DNA of 38,753 bases. It comes from Planctomyces sp. GTDB taxonomy: Bacteria > Planctomycetota > Planctomycetia > Planctomycetales > Planctomycetaceae. Of this stretch, positions 16,321 through 24,923 are shown piece after piece; position 1 is the first letter of the stretch, and every line of letters begins with the position of its first letter. The notes beneath the pieces are model-generated. The model saw nothing but the letters and a program-made list of their open reading frames with translations. It made no database searches and was not told where the DNA came from. Where the stretch lies: NCBI GenBank assembly GCA_016795105.1, contig JAEUIH010000070.1, positions 1 to 38,753 of the forward strand, given 5' to 3'. The position numbers and the translations under genes are program-made.

Positions 16321-18072
16321 ATGCCGCAAGTACTTAAACATGGCCTGATTTTTTGGCTGCTGATCATTGCCATCCCCATCTGTCTCGCATACCAGGATCA
16401 GGATGGTCGTAGCAACAGCGACATGCCCTCCGCAGAGCTTATCGAAGCTCGGAAGGCATTTCAGTCACAGGAAATGATCACGTCACAGTCGGGCAACTGG
16501 CTGTTTCGCGTTGGTGAGACTCCTCGAATCATTTGGCGCGATGTTGATCGGCTTCGTGAACTCGGTGCGGATGTACGATTTCAGGTGCGATGGTTCGACA
16601 GCGATTTGAAAGAGAGTCCTCATCCCGACCATGGTGGTCGGTGGATTGCCTGGATTGAAGGGACGGCACCCAACGGAACCGTGTTTCGGCGAGCACTTAC
16701 GTTCTTTGCAATCCCGGAGAATCCGGAGATCGATTCTGCGCCTGATTTACGGATTGAATTCCCTGGCTATCCAGGTCCAAACAGTGCACCACGCTGGGAA
16801 GAACACAAAGCAGAATTTTTTCGGATGGGGAACGATCTGCTGGTTCGGGGTTTGCTGGAAAGTGAACGTGGTGCGATCTTTGTTTCGGGTGTCATGGAGT
16901 CGAAGACGCTTGGACGGCCAGCTCGGTTTACGGAAACGGCTGCAGTGCGGAATCATGACGCGCATCTCCGCCTGAAGCTAAGGCTGCTCAACAAAGAATC
17001 AACCTTTCAACCACTCGCTCCGCCTCGGATTCTCGATCGCCCGGTGCCCGGTGTGCGGCAGGGGACTGCCAAAGAAGCCGGTGTCCCCGCCGATGCGGCC
17101 GCGAAGATTGAAGAGTTCTGTGAAAAATGGGCGATGGAAACAGGAGAGCCATTTGTAACACTGGTGGCAAGAAATGGAGTGATCATTACTCACAAAGCCT
17201 ACGGCAATGATGCGTCCGGCAAACCGATCGATCTCAACTATCGCTGCTGGGTTGCATCCATTACCAAAACGGTGACAGCTGTGATGTTTTCTCGATTTGT
17301 TGATCAGAAAAGAGTTCATTTCGACGAACCCATCAGCAGAGTATTTCCGGATTTCCCGGCCGAACTCAATTCAAGGGTGCCCACCTTTCGGCAGTGCATG
17401 AATCATACAAGCGGGCTGTCGGGCCATGGGGATTTTGGCGGAGTCGGGAATCCTCAGCTGGAGAACATCATTTTAAACGGAGTCGACATCAATCGTCCGA
17501 ATTCAAAATATGAGTACTGCGGCCTGGGTTTTGAACTGACGGCAAAGGCAATGGAGTACATGTCCGGATTGAGTTATGCCCGGATCTATGAAAGCCATCT
17601 TTTCAAGCCGCTTGGATTCGGGGATGTTGTTCTCGGAAACGCGAGTTCCGATGGAGAATTCACGGCACTGGAACTTGGAAAGCTGGCCATGTGGTTTGCC
17701 AATGAAGGCAGTTTTGAAAACCTCGAACTGATTTCTCGCGAAACGTTTGCGGAGATGATGCCCAGACCCACAAAAGTGGCTGATGGAGGATATACAGAGG
17801 ATGAGGGGCTTGGGATCCACTGGATCCGACATCGCCGATTGACACCACCTGCCAACAACCGCGAAGGAGGTACGCCAACAGAAGCAGCAGGGCGAGAATT
17901 TCTCTTTGGCCCGCGGACGTTTGGCCACGGTTCCTTCTCGAGTTGTGTGTTTGTAATTGATCCGGATCAAAAACTTGTGATTACTCAGGTTCGCCGCCAA
18001 AGCGGCCCCAAACATGCAGAGTATTCACCGCTGTTTTTTCAGACCGTCTCAGATGCCATTGCCATACCCTGA
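16321..18072 (+). CDS. Exported beta-lactamase-family serine hydrolase with N-terminal extra domain
   Basis: The frame is open from 15898, but that part is repeat DNA; the ATG at 16321 has AGGAG (16304-16308) and starts a signal peptide (LIFWLLIIAIPICLAYQ). The 583-residue product has an N-terminal beta-rich region (residues about 40-220, e.g. FQVRWFDSDLKESPHPDHGGRW given in pieces: FQVRWFDSD, HPDHGGRWIAW) of unknown family, then a class C beta-lactamase/esterase domain from about 255: nucleophile motif S313-I-T-K316, the tyrosine motif KYEYCGLGFEL (Tyr present, the usual Asn replaced by Gly), and FGHGSFSS as the third motif. Expected role: periplasmic esterase, amidase or DD-peptidase-like enzyme rather than antibiotic resistance. 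Monocistronic. Confidence 0.88.
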   Translation: MPQVLKHGLIFWLLIIAIPICLAYQDQDGRSNSDMPSAELIEARKAFQSQEMITSQSGNWLFRVGETPRIIWRDVDRLRELGADVRFQVRWFDSDLKESPHPDHGGRWIAWIEGTAPNGTVFRRALTFFAIPENPEIDSAPDLRIEFPGYPGPNSAPRWEEHKAEFFRMGNDLLVRGLLESERGAIFVSGVMESKTLGRPARFTETAAVRNHDAHLRLKLRLLNKESTFQPLAPPRILDRPVPGVRQGTAKEAGVPADAAAKIEEFCEKWAMETGEPFVTLVARNGVIITHKAYGNDASGKPIDLNYRCWVASITKTVTAVMFSRFVDQKRVHFDEPISRVFPDFPAELNSRVPTFRQCMNHTSGLSGHGDFGGVGNPQLENIILNGVDINRPNSKYEYCGLGFELTAKAMEYMSGLSYARIYESHLFKPLGFGDVVLGNASSDGEFTALELGKLAMWFANEGSFENLELISRETFAEMMPRPTKVADGGYTEDEGLGIHWIRHRRLTPPANNREGGTPTEAAGREFLFGPRTFGHGSFSSCVFVIDPDQKLVITQVRRQSGPKHAEYSPLFFQTVSDAIAIP

Positions 18073-18147
18073 CTCGAATTTTGGCAAAAGAATGAGGCCC
18101 TGCATCGAGAGTTGATCGTCAAATCAAAGGCCGAGCGGAGCCATCGA

Positions 18148-18768
18148 CTATCGGGTACCGAATTCAGCTGCAATCTTCAGCAGCATCGGGGCAAAACGGG
18201 CAAACGCTTTTGCTCGGTGACTGATTCTGTGTTTGACGACAGAACTCAAATCACCAAACGTGCGATGATATTCCGGAATCAGGAAATAAGGGTCATAACC
18301 AAATCCGCCGCTGCCGCTGGCTTCGGTCAGGATTCGACCGCGACACGTTCCTTCGACTGCGATGCGGATCTCACCCTGAGGATTCGAAAGGGCCACACTG
18401 CAGACATACCCGGCACCCCGGCGATCCTGCGGAATCCCGGAAAGTTCTGTCTGGAGCTTCGCATTATTGGATTCATCTGTCGCATCGGGCCCGCTATATC
18501 GCGCTGAATAGATACCTGGGGCACCCTTGAGTGCATCGACCATTAGCCCGCTGTCTTCTCCGATGACCCACTGTCCCAGTTCCCTTGCAACCTGAGACGC
18601 CTTCCTGGCTGCATTTTCTGCGAAGGTCTGGCCATCTTCGTCCACTTCACTCACGTGAGGAAACTCGGTCACCGGAATGACTCGAAATCCATAAGGCTCG
18701 AGAATCTCGGAGACTTCCTGGGTTTTCTTTTTGTTGCGGCTTGCCAGCACAATCGTGTGAGTCGTCAC
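18148..18768 (-). CDS. rdgB: XTP/dITP diphosphatase (RdgB/HAM1)
   Basis: 206 residues from a GTG at 18768 with a perfect AGGAG 7 bases upstream. Family marks: substrate loop LASRNKKKTQEV, DEDGQTFAENAARKA, the metal-binding EDSGLMVDALKGAPGIYSARY (shown as EDSGLMVDAL and GAPGIYSARY), GGFGYDPYF and KHRISHRAKA. It removes non-canonical purine triphosphates (ITP, dITP, XTP) to monophosphate plus pyrophosphate, protecting DNA and RNA. Length is typical. It lies 21 bases behind the SDR gene on the same strand, so the two are probably one operon. Confidence 0.95.
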   Translation of the reverse strand: MTTHTIVLASRNKKKTQEVSEILEPYGFRVIPVTEFPHVSEVDEDGQTFAENAARKASQVARELGQWVIGEDSGLMVDALKGAPGIYSARYSGPDATDESNNAKLQTELSGIPQDRRGAGYVCSVALSNPQGEIRIAVEGTCRGRILTEASGSGGFGYDPYFLIPEYHRTFGDLSSVVKHRISHRAKAFARFAPMLLKIAAEFGTR

Positions 18769-18789
18769 CTCTGAGCTCCTGTCGGACTG

Positions 18790-19791
18790 TTACTTACCAA
18801 TTTGCTTGACAGTGGCGGTCATCGCTTCCCGGAAGTCATGCGATGGATTGTATCGCAGCTGACGTCTTGCTTTTTCAATACTGTAATCGAGGTTCAATCC
18901 GAGGAATTTGATTCTGGCACTGTTCAGCAGCGGCGCTTCTTTCTTCCCCATCAGTTTCCAGAGCTTCTCCATGGCGGAAGCGAGAAAACGGGCGACGGGG
19001 AGAGGCACGACTTTTTTGGGTTGAGGAATCCCGGCCGCGTCGCAAACGGTGTTCATAAACTCTTTCTTGGTCACGCTGCGAGGATCGTGAATATTGAATA
19101 CTTCCCCAACGACATCATCATGTTCAATGGCCAGCCATACAGCTTCGCACAGATTTCCGACATATGTGTTGTTCATCAGCTTATCGGTGCTGCCAAGATA
19201 CGCGAACTTGCCGGATTTGAGTCTTTCCAGAAGTCGTGGCAGAATGGTTCGATCCCGAGGCCCGTAAATAAATCCAGGGCGAAGGACAACGGCAGGGAGC
19301 TTTTTGTTCCGGATATAGTCACAAACCAGCAGTTCGGATTCGACCTTAGTCAGAGTGTAACCATCGATCCCGGTTGTGCTGGGCGGAGTACTTTCATCAG
19401 TCCCGAAATGGTCACGGCCTTCATAAACGCCAAGTGAACTGATCTGAATCCAGCGTTTCAGAGAACCTGTCGCCAGAGCTGCGTCCAGCAATGCTCGTGT
19501 GCCATCCACATTGACCTTGCGATATTCGTCCGTTGGCCCCCAATCACCCACTTTGGCGGCGCAGTGAATCACGAGCGTTACGCCTTCTGTGGCTTTCCTG
19601 AGACTTTCCGGCTGGTCCAGGTCTCCGGAAACAAGTTCAACACCCCAACTCTTCAGCAGGTCACTTCGAGCCCCTGCTCGGACCAGGGCTCGAACACGCA
19701 GTCCTCGTGACCGCGCTTGTTCGGCAAGGTGGCTTCCAACAAGCCCGGTGGCTCCGGTAATTAATATCAGATCTTTGTCTGTCAGCTGCAC
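18790..19791 (-). CDS. Extended SDR (NAD-dependent epimerase / 3-beta-HSD-like dehydrogenase)
   Basis: 333 residues. The N-terminus has the dinucleotide motif GATGLVGSH (13-21), then GDLDQPESL, HCAAKVGDWG, the catalytic Ser region ISSLGVYEG and the YTLTK (YxxxK) motif, followed by VLRPGFIYGP and a C-terminal substrate domain (VGEVFNIHDPRSVTKKEF, cut here: VFNIHDPRSVTKKEF). This is the extended short-chain dehydrogenase type, closest in pattern to the sterol/3-beta-hydroxysteroid dehydrogenase-like branch; the substrate cannot be named. It is cotranscribed with rdgB, but I see no pathway link. Confidence 0.9.
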   Translation of the reverse strand: MQLTDKDLILITGATGLVGSHLAEQARSRGLRVRALVRAGARSDLLKSWGVELVSGDLDQPESLRKATEGVTLVIHCAAKVGDWGPTDEYRKVNVDGTRALLDAALATGSLKRWIQISSLGVYEGRDHFGTDESTPPSTTGIDGYTLTKVESELLVCDYIRNKKLPAVVLRPGFIYGPRDRTILPRLLERLKSGKFAYLGSTDKLMNNTYVGNLCEAVWLAIEHDDVVGEVFNIHDPRSVTKKEFMNTVCDAAGIPQPKKVVPLPVARFLASAMEKLWKLMGKKEAPLLNSARIKFLGLNLDYSIEKARRQLRYNPSHDFREAMTATVKQIGK

Positions 19792-19841
19792 GTTGTTCGA
19801 CCTTCTTGAGCTCTTTGTCCAGGTTGCGGGATCGACTCTAT

Positions 19842-19853
19842 GAGGATATCCTC
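19842..19853. promoter_or_regulatory. 12-bp palindrome in divergent promoter region
   Basis: GAGGATATCCTC is a perfect palindrome 50 bases before the SDR start and 104 bases before the 2TM gene. It could be an operator for either gene. A 12-bp palindrome can occur by chance, so support is weak. Confidence 0.25.
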
Positions 19854-19956
19854 GACCTGTTGATGTTTTGTCTTCAACTCGGCAATGACCCCGGCACCGA
19901 ATTGTATCACAATCCTTTCAGTTGGTCACCATTCACCGATCACCAGAACGACTCAC

Positions 19957-20268
19957 ATGTCTGAACCCAGTCACACCAACACCACGACCGACGATTTGAT
20001 TCTGCGAGAAGCAGAACGGAGAGTGTTTGAACGATTAGAGTTCTATAAGCACCTGGCGGCTTATCTGGGGGTCAATATCGGCCTGCTGTTGATCAACCAC
20101 TTCCTGACTCCCGAGAAACTTTGGTTTTTCTGGGTGCTGGGAGGCTGGGGGTTAGGGGTGCTCCTGCATGCATTCAAAGTTTTCGGCCCTCGCCCCTCCG
20201 GCAACTGGAAGAAACGCCTCATCGAAGAAGAAGTCCACAAAATCCAAAATGAACCCCCCAAATCGTAG
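19957..20268 (+). CDS. 2TM domain membrane protein
   Basis: The ATG at 19957 gives 103 residues; an upstream ATG at 19885 would add 24 residues without support. The protein fits the 2TM domain family (PF13239): a charged amphipathic N-terminus (REAERRVFERLEFYKHLAAY), a first membrane segment (LGVNIGLLLINHF), a short loop with PEKLWFFWV, a second membrane segment (LGGWGLGVLLHAF) and a basic C-terminal tail. It sits in the cytoplasmic membrane; some family members are fused to sensor domains, but the role is unknown. Its TAG stop codon lies inside the GTAG of a hairpin repeat. Confidence 0.85.
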   Translation: MSEPSHTNTTTDDLILREAERRVFERLEFYKHLAAYLGVNIGLLLINHFLTPEKLWFFWVLGGWGLGVLLHAFKVFGPRPSGNWKKRLIEEEVHKIQNEPPKS

Positions 20269-20289
20269 CTTGGGCATTCCTGCCCGAGC
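20265..20289. repeat. 25-bp hairpin repeat (GTAGC / TTCC-loop type)
   Basis: GTAG followed by the stem CTTGGGCA, loop TTCC, stem TGCCCGAGC. It is identical to three units of the array at 32456-32560. The stop codon of the 2TM gene is the TAG inside its first four bases. It could act as a weak terminator or mRNA end. Confidence 0.8.
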
Positions 20290-20290
20290 C

Positions 20291-20360
20291 GCACTGGTTG
20301 GCACTGGTTGGCACTGGTTGGCACTGGTTGGCACTGGTTGGCACTGGTTCGCACTGGTCG
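20291..20360. repeat. 10-bp tandem repeat, 7 units
   Basis: Five exact units of GCACTGGTTG (20291-20340), then GCACTGGTTC and GCACTGGTCG. It starts directly after the hairpin repeat. A likely slippage-prone minisatellite, non-coding; minus-strand open frames (NQCQPVPTSA repeats) are by-products. Confidence 0.9.
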
Positions 20361-20410
20361 GCGTTTGATTCGAGGTGCATGGCTGGCTGGAATGTTTCCA
20401 GCGTTCGCAG

Positions 20411-20458
20411 GTGATGTCAGTGCACGACATCACGGCGTGGCGTGATGAGTACTTTTTT
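20411..20458. terminator. Competing hairpins with T-run between convergent genes
   Basis: CATCACG (20428-20434), loop GCGTGG, CGTGATG (20441-20447), then TTTTTT at 20453-20458 form a plus-strand terminator. The left arm is also used in GTGATGTC (20411-20418) / GACATCAC (20426-20433), so only one of the two can form at a time. It would end transcription of the 2TM gene before the PP2C gene on the other strand. Confidence 0.45.
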
Positions 20459-20485
20459 GGAGACGAGTACTTTTGGGAATGGTTG

Positions 20486-21343
20486 CTAGGCGTCGACGTT
20501 GACGACGATGCAACTGATGTTGTCCTTGGATCCGCCAGCTTGCGCGGTCTGGACGATTGTTTCAGCGGCGTTCTGGGGGTCTTCGACGGTCTTCAGAATT
20601 CGAATCAGGTCGTCTTCTGATGCCCCATCGGTAACGCCATCTGAGCAAAGAAGGAATCGATCTCCTTTTTGCGGAGTGATTTCGGCGGCGTTGCTGCCGG
20701 CGGAACCATCGCGAGTTCCGAGATACCGGTAAAGAACATTTTTGTACCGGTGAGTCTTGGCTTCTTCAGGGGAGATTGTTTCCGCGTCGATCAGGGCCTG
20801 CACAAGCGAATGGTCTTTGGTGATCTGACGGAGCTTTCCGTTTCGATATTCGTAAGCCCGGCTGTCACCGACACCGCCAACAAAGAACCGATCTCCCACT
20901 CGCACAAGAAACACGACCGTGGTTCCCATGTTCCGGAAGCCGGCGTTGACTTCGCTGAGAGCCATGATTTCCGTGTTGGCGTAGTCGATGGACTTGTCGA
21001 TCGCTTCAACAACAGCGGCTGGCTGCTGGCCTTCGAAGTTGACGAGTTGAGTCAGTTTGCGGGGAATTAGTTCCACGGCAAGGGCGCTGGCTTTCTCCCC
21101 GGCACTTTGTCCGCCCATTCCATCGGCAACGATCATGAAGCGATTTTGATCATCGACGATCAAAGCGTCTTCGTTGTTCTCGCGGAAGTTGCCGGTAATA
21201 CTGACCTTTCCGGTCCTGAGTTTGACCATCGTCTTTTCCACGGTGTCAACTTGTTGAGGCTGAGTGGTGGCCGGTGCCCCGGCAGAACCTGGAACCAGGA
21301 ACGACAGCATGCGATTTAAAAGTCGTTTCACGTCCCGAATCAT
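20486..21343 (-). CDS. PP2C-family Ser/Thr protein phosphatase
   Basis: 285 residues. Motifs of the PPM/PP2C fold in order: NFRENNEDALIV, MIVADGMGGQSAGEKAS, MGTTVVFLV, GGVGDSRAYEYRNGKL, ITKDHSLVQALID, LCSDGVTDGASEDD and GGSKDNISCIVV. The metal-binding Asp residues (NED, ADGMGG, SDGVTD, KDN) are all present, so it should be active. The N-terminal 40 residues are Pro/Gln-rich with a basic amphipathic helix and may tether it. It lacks the extended sensor domain of RsbU types, so it is a Stp1-like phosphatase opposing Hanks-type kinases. It is the last gene of the run OmpA lipoprotein - PIG-L - PP2C (35-base gap). Confidence 0.95.
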   Translation of the reverse strand: MIRDVKRLLNRMLSFLVPGSAGAPATTQPQQVDTVEKTMVKLRTGKVSITGNFRENNEDALIVDDQNRFMIVADGMGGQSAGEKASALAVELIPRKLTQLVNFEGQQPAAVVEAIDKSIDYANTEIMALSEVNAGFRNMGTTVVFLVRVGDRFFVGGVGDSRAYEYRNGKLRQITKDHSLVQALIDAETISPEEAKTHRYKNVLYRYLGTRDGSAGSNAAEITPQKGDRFLLCSDGVTDGASEDDLIRILKTVEDPQNAAETIVQTAQAGGSKDNISCIVVNVDA

Positions 21344-21378
21344 GTTCGCTGGCCAGACACAGTCTTAGCTGAAATTCC

Positions 21379-22152
21379 CTACAGTGGTATATTTCCACAT
21401 AGTGTGTCAAACACACTGGAAATTCCTAGTGTCGTGGCAGAAATCAACAACTCTCCGGCGTCAAAACCGGCGGAAACACCCAGCATTCGCCCCTGGTTTT
21501 CCACAATTCGGAAGACTCGCTGCTTGTCCGGGGGGAACTGCGTTGCGTAAGCCCTGATCGATGCCAACTTTTTTTCCAGTGTTGAGGAAATATCGGAAAC
21601 GAACGCTCCACCACCTTGGGGGTGACTCAAGTTCTGCAGCCCCAGAGGGTACCAGATTTGTCGATGAATCCGATGAACGGGTAGCCCATCAAATGTCTCG
21701 TCCCATTTTGAAAGTCGAGAATAGAAAATGGCTGCATCCGTGATTTGAGTCGCCTGCCAGTGGTCAGGGGAGGCCATTGGCGTCTTGTCGGCAATTCCGA
21801 GGACCAGCTGAGGTCGCCATGTGCGGAAAATTTTCGCCAGTGCGACGCGGGCTTCAAACGTGTCAAACAGACGACGATTCGGCAGCTCCATGGTGATTCG
21901 CATGTGTACGCCGAGTGCTTCAGCCGCCTTTTGGGCTTCTGCGAGTCGCACTTCAGGGCCTGGTGACAATGGGGTTGGCTCCCCGTCTGTCAGATCCACA
22001 ATGCCGACACGATACCCCTGCTCAACCATGCGTGCGAGGGTGCCGCCACATCCGATTTCGACATCATCCGGATGAGCACCGACCGCAATCACATGCAGAG
22101 GCTCAGGCAAAGTACCAGAAGTGGGCTGTTGCGAAGACACCGGTGGAGACAT
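21379..22152 (-). CDS. PIG-L family deacetylase (BshB1-like)
   Basis: The ATG at 22152 gives 257 residues and does not overlap the upstream gene; an earlier ATG at 22227 overlaps the OmpA gene by 28 bases and has no better ribosome-binding site. The PIG-L fold is shown by [14 protein letters not shown] (metal-binding H, D, D), DLTDGEP, ELPNRRL, and SPDHWQATQ (third metal ligand H). The later part with [13 protein letters not shown] and ALG-type helix resembles bacillithiol-type deacetylases (BshB1), which remove an acetyl group from GlcNAc-malate, but no other bacillithiol genes are here, so the substrate stays open. Confidence 0.9.
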   Translation of the reverse strand: MSPPVSSQQPTSGTLPEPLHVIAVGAHPDDVEIGCGGTLARMVEQGYRVGIVDLTDGEPTPLSPGPEVRLAEAQKAAEALGVHMRITMELPNRRLFDTFEARVALAKIFRTWRPQLVLGIADKTPMASPDHWQATQITDAAIFYSRLSKWDETFDGLPVHRIHRQIWYPLGLQNLSHPQGGGAFVSDISSTLEKKLASIRAYATQFPPDKQRVFRIVENQGRMLGVSAGFDAGELLISATTLGISSVFDTLCGNIPL

Positions 22153-22199
22153 TGATTCGACGATCTTATGATAGAATTGCCGGATCGGAACGATGGGTT

Positions 22200-23015
22200 T
22201 CAGCGAATGCTGGTCGCCGGATCCCATTGAGCCACGTTGGGCTCCTTCGGAACAACATACAGCTCGACGCGGCGATTGCGCTGTCGGGCAACGTCGTCAG
22301 ACGATGACTCCAGTGGCTGGAACTCACCGTAACCCATCGCGCACATCTGAGACTCCGGAACACCCTGGTTCTTAAGTGCCAGAATGACTGCGGCAGCTCT
22401 GTCAGTCGACAGATGCCAGTTCGTGGGATGGTGTTGAATTGTTTCGGGGCGGGCAACTCGGACATCATCCGTATGGCCGACAATCAAAACTCTCATCCCC
22501 GCTGCGCTTCCGGACTTTACGCTGTCTGCAAATTCCGCGAGGATCGGTCCTGCTTCCGGGCGAAGAATGTCGCTGCCAAGGTCGAACAGAACATCGCTGC
22601 GAAACTTGTTCAACCCCGTAGCCGCATCGTACTCAAAGTTCTCAGCATTCAGCGGAAGACCCCCGGCATTTCCGGCAACCATAGTTGGGTCGCCTGTCAG
22701 AGCCTTCGAGTATTGCTGATTCAGTGCATCTCGTTCGGCCATCAGATTGCGAACTCGCTCATTGGCTGTCGCAAGTTCTGATTCGAGCCCATTCATATGG
22801 TCCCAGAGCAGTTGCTTCTCGTTCTCCAGTCCCATCAGAGACTGTTGCTGATTCATCTGGGCCTGAAGCAGGTTCTGGTTTTCAATATACAATGAACGCG
22901 CATAGTTCTTTGAGGACGCAAGTTCGTCGTTGTTGCGATGATGAGCACATCCGCTGGAGATTATGCTGGCGATGACAAATGTTGTCGCCACACCAATAAA
23001 TCGAGATTGGACCAT
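22200..23015 (-). CDS. OmpA-family peptidoglycan-binding lipoprotein
   Basis: The ATG at 23015 (GAAGG about 4 bases upstream) opens a lipoprotein signal ([18 protein letters not shown]). The 271-residue protein has a coiled-coil segment ([21 protein letters not shown] and [20 protein letters not shown], given as [25 protein letters not shown]) and a C-terminal OmpA domain with [41 protein letters not shown] and [24 protein letters not shown]. It should anchor in the outer membrane and bind the peptidoglycan through the OmpA domain. First gene of a minus-strand run with PIG-L and PP2C. Confidence 0.93.
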   Translation of the reverse strand: MVQSRFIGVATTFVIASIISSGCAHHRNNDELASSKNYARSLYIENQNLLQAQMNQQQSLMGLENEKQLLWDHMNGLESELATANERVRNLMAERDALNQQYSKALTGDPTMVAGNAGGLPLNAENFEYDAATGLNKFRSDVLFDLGSDILRPEAGPILAEFADSVKSGSAAGMRVLIVGHTDDVRVARPETIQHHPTNWHLSTDRAAAVILALKNQGVPESQMCAMGYGEFQPLESSSDDVARQRNRRVELYVVPKEPNVAQWDPATSIR

Positions 23016-23434
23016 GTGACCTTCATCCCTGGAAAAAGTGTTCCCACGGAAATGACGCACCGAACAAACGGGGCCATCTGCAGGGAACCCAACCGACGGA
23101 AGCTTAACCGGCTCGGAATCGCATCGTGAAGGTCGTTCTTTGGCATAAACCGCCACAATTGAAATGAGATCACTCCGGTGACACCTCCACAGCCCGAAAG
23201 TCTGGCAGAATCTGCCATGCAGGTGGCAAAAACCTGCGAGTTTTGCCGCTCAGGGGCACTGAACATCGGCAAAAGCTGCCGGTTGAGCATTCCTGCCAAT
23301 TCGAATGCAATTGAGATTCCGGGCTGACAAATGCCCGACAACGGTTGAAACCCTGGTTCACTTTGAACATTCTCCGTGTCCAGGCTCAATCCGCCCTGTA
23401 TTTCCATCACCCCGGATTTCGGGAGAAATCGACG
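23016..23434. other. Long intergenic region with several hairpins between divergent genes
   Basis: No convincing gene in these 419 bases. Two hairpins lie in the OmpA leader side: GGCAAAA (23225-23231) with TTTTGCC (23241-23247), and CGGCAAAAGCTGCCG (23267-23281). The second shares the CGGCAAAA(G/C) core with the hairpin before DUF1559 at 12995-13008. The frames on both strands here look non-coding. Confidence 0.4.
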
Positions 23435-24892
23435 TTGCACGCTGATCCCTCTTCATCAACGCCTGACAATACCCCAGTGGAACCCGGATATCGCTGGTAT
23501 CGGGAATTGAATCGATATCACTGGTTCGTGTTCGTCGTGGCAGCGCTCGGTTGGCTGTTCGACACAATGGACCAACAACTGTTCAATTTGGCGCGGCCAC
23601 TCGCCATGAACGACCTTGTCCAAATGGAACCCGCAGATCCTCCTGCTGCCGAACCGGGTGAATCGCCGAGCGATCATGAAAAGAGGGTTGCAGAATGGGA
23701 AAAAACGCGAGCTGAAGAGCTTGGCGCAAAACGCAAAGAGTACGGTGGCTACGCAACCTCGATATTCCTGATCGGTTGGGCAACCGGTGGCCTGATCTTC
23801 GGGGTCCTCGGAGACCGCTGGGGACGTGTGAAGACGATGTTGCTCACAATCATCGTGTATTCCATTTTTACTGGTATCAGCGCGTTTTCACGAGGATTTG
23901 CCGACTTCTGCGTCTGGAGATTTCTAACTGGACTCGGTGTGGGTGGAGAGTTTGCGGTGGGGGTGTCGCTCGTTGCCGAGATCATGCCGAATCGAGCGCG
24001 TCCACACGCGCTTGGCTTGCTGCAGGCGCTGTCCGCCGTCGGGAATATAACGGCGGCTCTGATTGGAATGGCCGGTACCAGCTGGCAAACAATGTTCCTG
24101 ATCGGAACCGCCCCCGCACTCTTGTCACTCGTGGTCCGCCGACGTTTGAAAGAGCCCGAGCGTTGGCAGTCTGCGTCGGCAGCAGACGGCGTCAAACAGC
24201 AGCTAGGTTCGTACAGCGAACTGTTCGGAAATCCGGAATTGCGATATCGGGCGCTCATTGGTCTGCTGTTGGCAAGTGCCGGGGTAATCGGTCTGTGGGG
24301 AATCGGCTTCTTTACTCCAGACCTGCAACGTGAGGTTTTTCGCCCGGTCTTCGAAGCAGAAGGTCTCGACAAACCAGCCGTCGAAGCGGCATTGAAAAAG
24401 TGGTCCGGAATCACTTCACTCGTTCTGAACCTCGGTGCCTTTTTCGGAATCTACATGTTCAGTCATCTTAGCCATCATCTGGGGCGTCGTCTGACGTTTG
24501 CCATCTGCTTTTTCGGAGCCATGTTGGCAACTGCAAATGTCTTCTGGAATCTGGGCAAATTCAACGGCGTCTACGATATTCTCTGGATGGTGCCCATCAT
24601 GGGCTTCTTTCAGCTTTCGATCTTCGGAGGATATGCGGTCTACTTCCCGGAACTGTTCCCAACTCGCCTGAGAAGTACGGGAACATCCTTCTGTTACAAT
24701 GTGGGGCGGTTTGTTGCTGCATTAGGGCCGTTTACTCTCGGTAAGTTGATCCGCTCCGTTTACACGGGGCCGGGCTATGTCGGTGCTGATTCATTTCGAT
24801 ATGCCGGTGTCACCATGTGCTGCATCTTCATGATCGGAATCATCGCCATCCCGTTCGCTCCAGAGACCAAAGGGAAACCACTGCCCGAGTAA
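23435..24892 (+). CDS. MFS transporter
   Basis: The TTG at 23435 is chosen because GGGAG lies 9 bases upstream; no ATG precedes the first membrane segment and the earlier frame has no ribosome-binding site. About 486 residues with a 12-helix MFS pattern. Helix 1 contains FVVAALGWLFDTMDQQLFNLARPLA, shown here in part: GWLFDTMDQQLFN. An unusual 50-60 residue charged loop (AAEPGESPSDHEKRV, EEKT-like) lies between helices 1 and 2. The conserved loop after helix 2 is GVLGDRWGRVK, and helices 4-5 have FLTGLGVGGEFAVG and MPNRARPHALG, the pattern of the sugar/aromatic-acid/metabolite H+ symporter branch. Substrate not predictable. The next gene follows closely. Confidence 0.93.
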   Translation: MHADPSSSTPDNTPVEPGYRWYRELNRYHWFVFVVAALGWLFDTMDQQLFNLARPLAMNDLVQMEPADPPAAEPGESPSDHEKRVAEWEKTRAEELGAKRKEYGGYATSIFLIGWATGGLIFGVLGDRWGRVKTMLLTIIVYSIFTGISAFSRGFADFCVWRFLTGLGVGGEFAVGVSLVAEIMPNRARPHALGLLQALSAVGNITAALIGMAGTSWQTMFLIGTAPALLSLVVRRRLKEPERWQSASAADGVKQQLGSYSELFGNPELRYRALIGLLLASAGVIGLWGIGFFTPDLQREVFRPVFEAEGLDKPAVEAALKKWSGITSLVLNLGAFFGIYMFSHLSHHLGRRLTFAICFFGAMLATANVFWNLGKFNGVYDILWMVPIMGFFQLSIFGGYAVYFPELFPTRLRSTGTSFCYNVGRFVAALGPFTLGKLIRSVYTGPGYVGADSFRYAGVTMCCIFMIGIIAIPFAPETKGKPLPE

Positions 24893-24923
24893 GATGGTTG
24901 GTGTCTATGGAGCAGGAGTTCGT

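Noticed and set aside
16321-18072. An antibiotic-resistance beta-lactamase
   Set aside because: The active-site motifs fit the broad class C esterase/DD-peptidase superfamily, with Asn of YxN replaced by Gly, and the protein has an unrelated N-terminal domain; resistance is not supported.
20061-20433. Minus-strand frames with repeated NQCQPVPTSA
   Set aside because: Translation of the 10-bp minisatellite; no start signal and overlap with the real 2TM gene.
22961-23440. A 159-codon minus-strand frame before the OmpA gene
   Set aside because: It crosses several hairpins and overlaps the OmpA start in another frame; composition is not protein-like and there is no ribosome-binding site.
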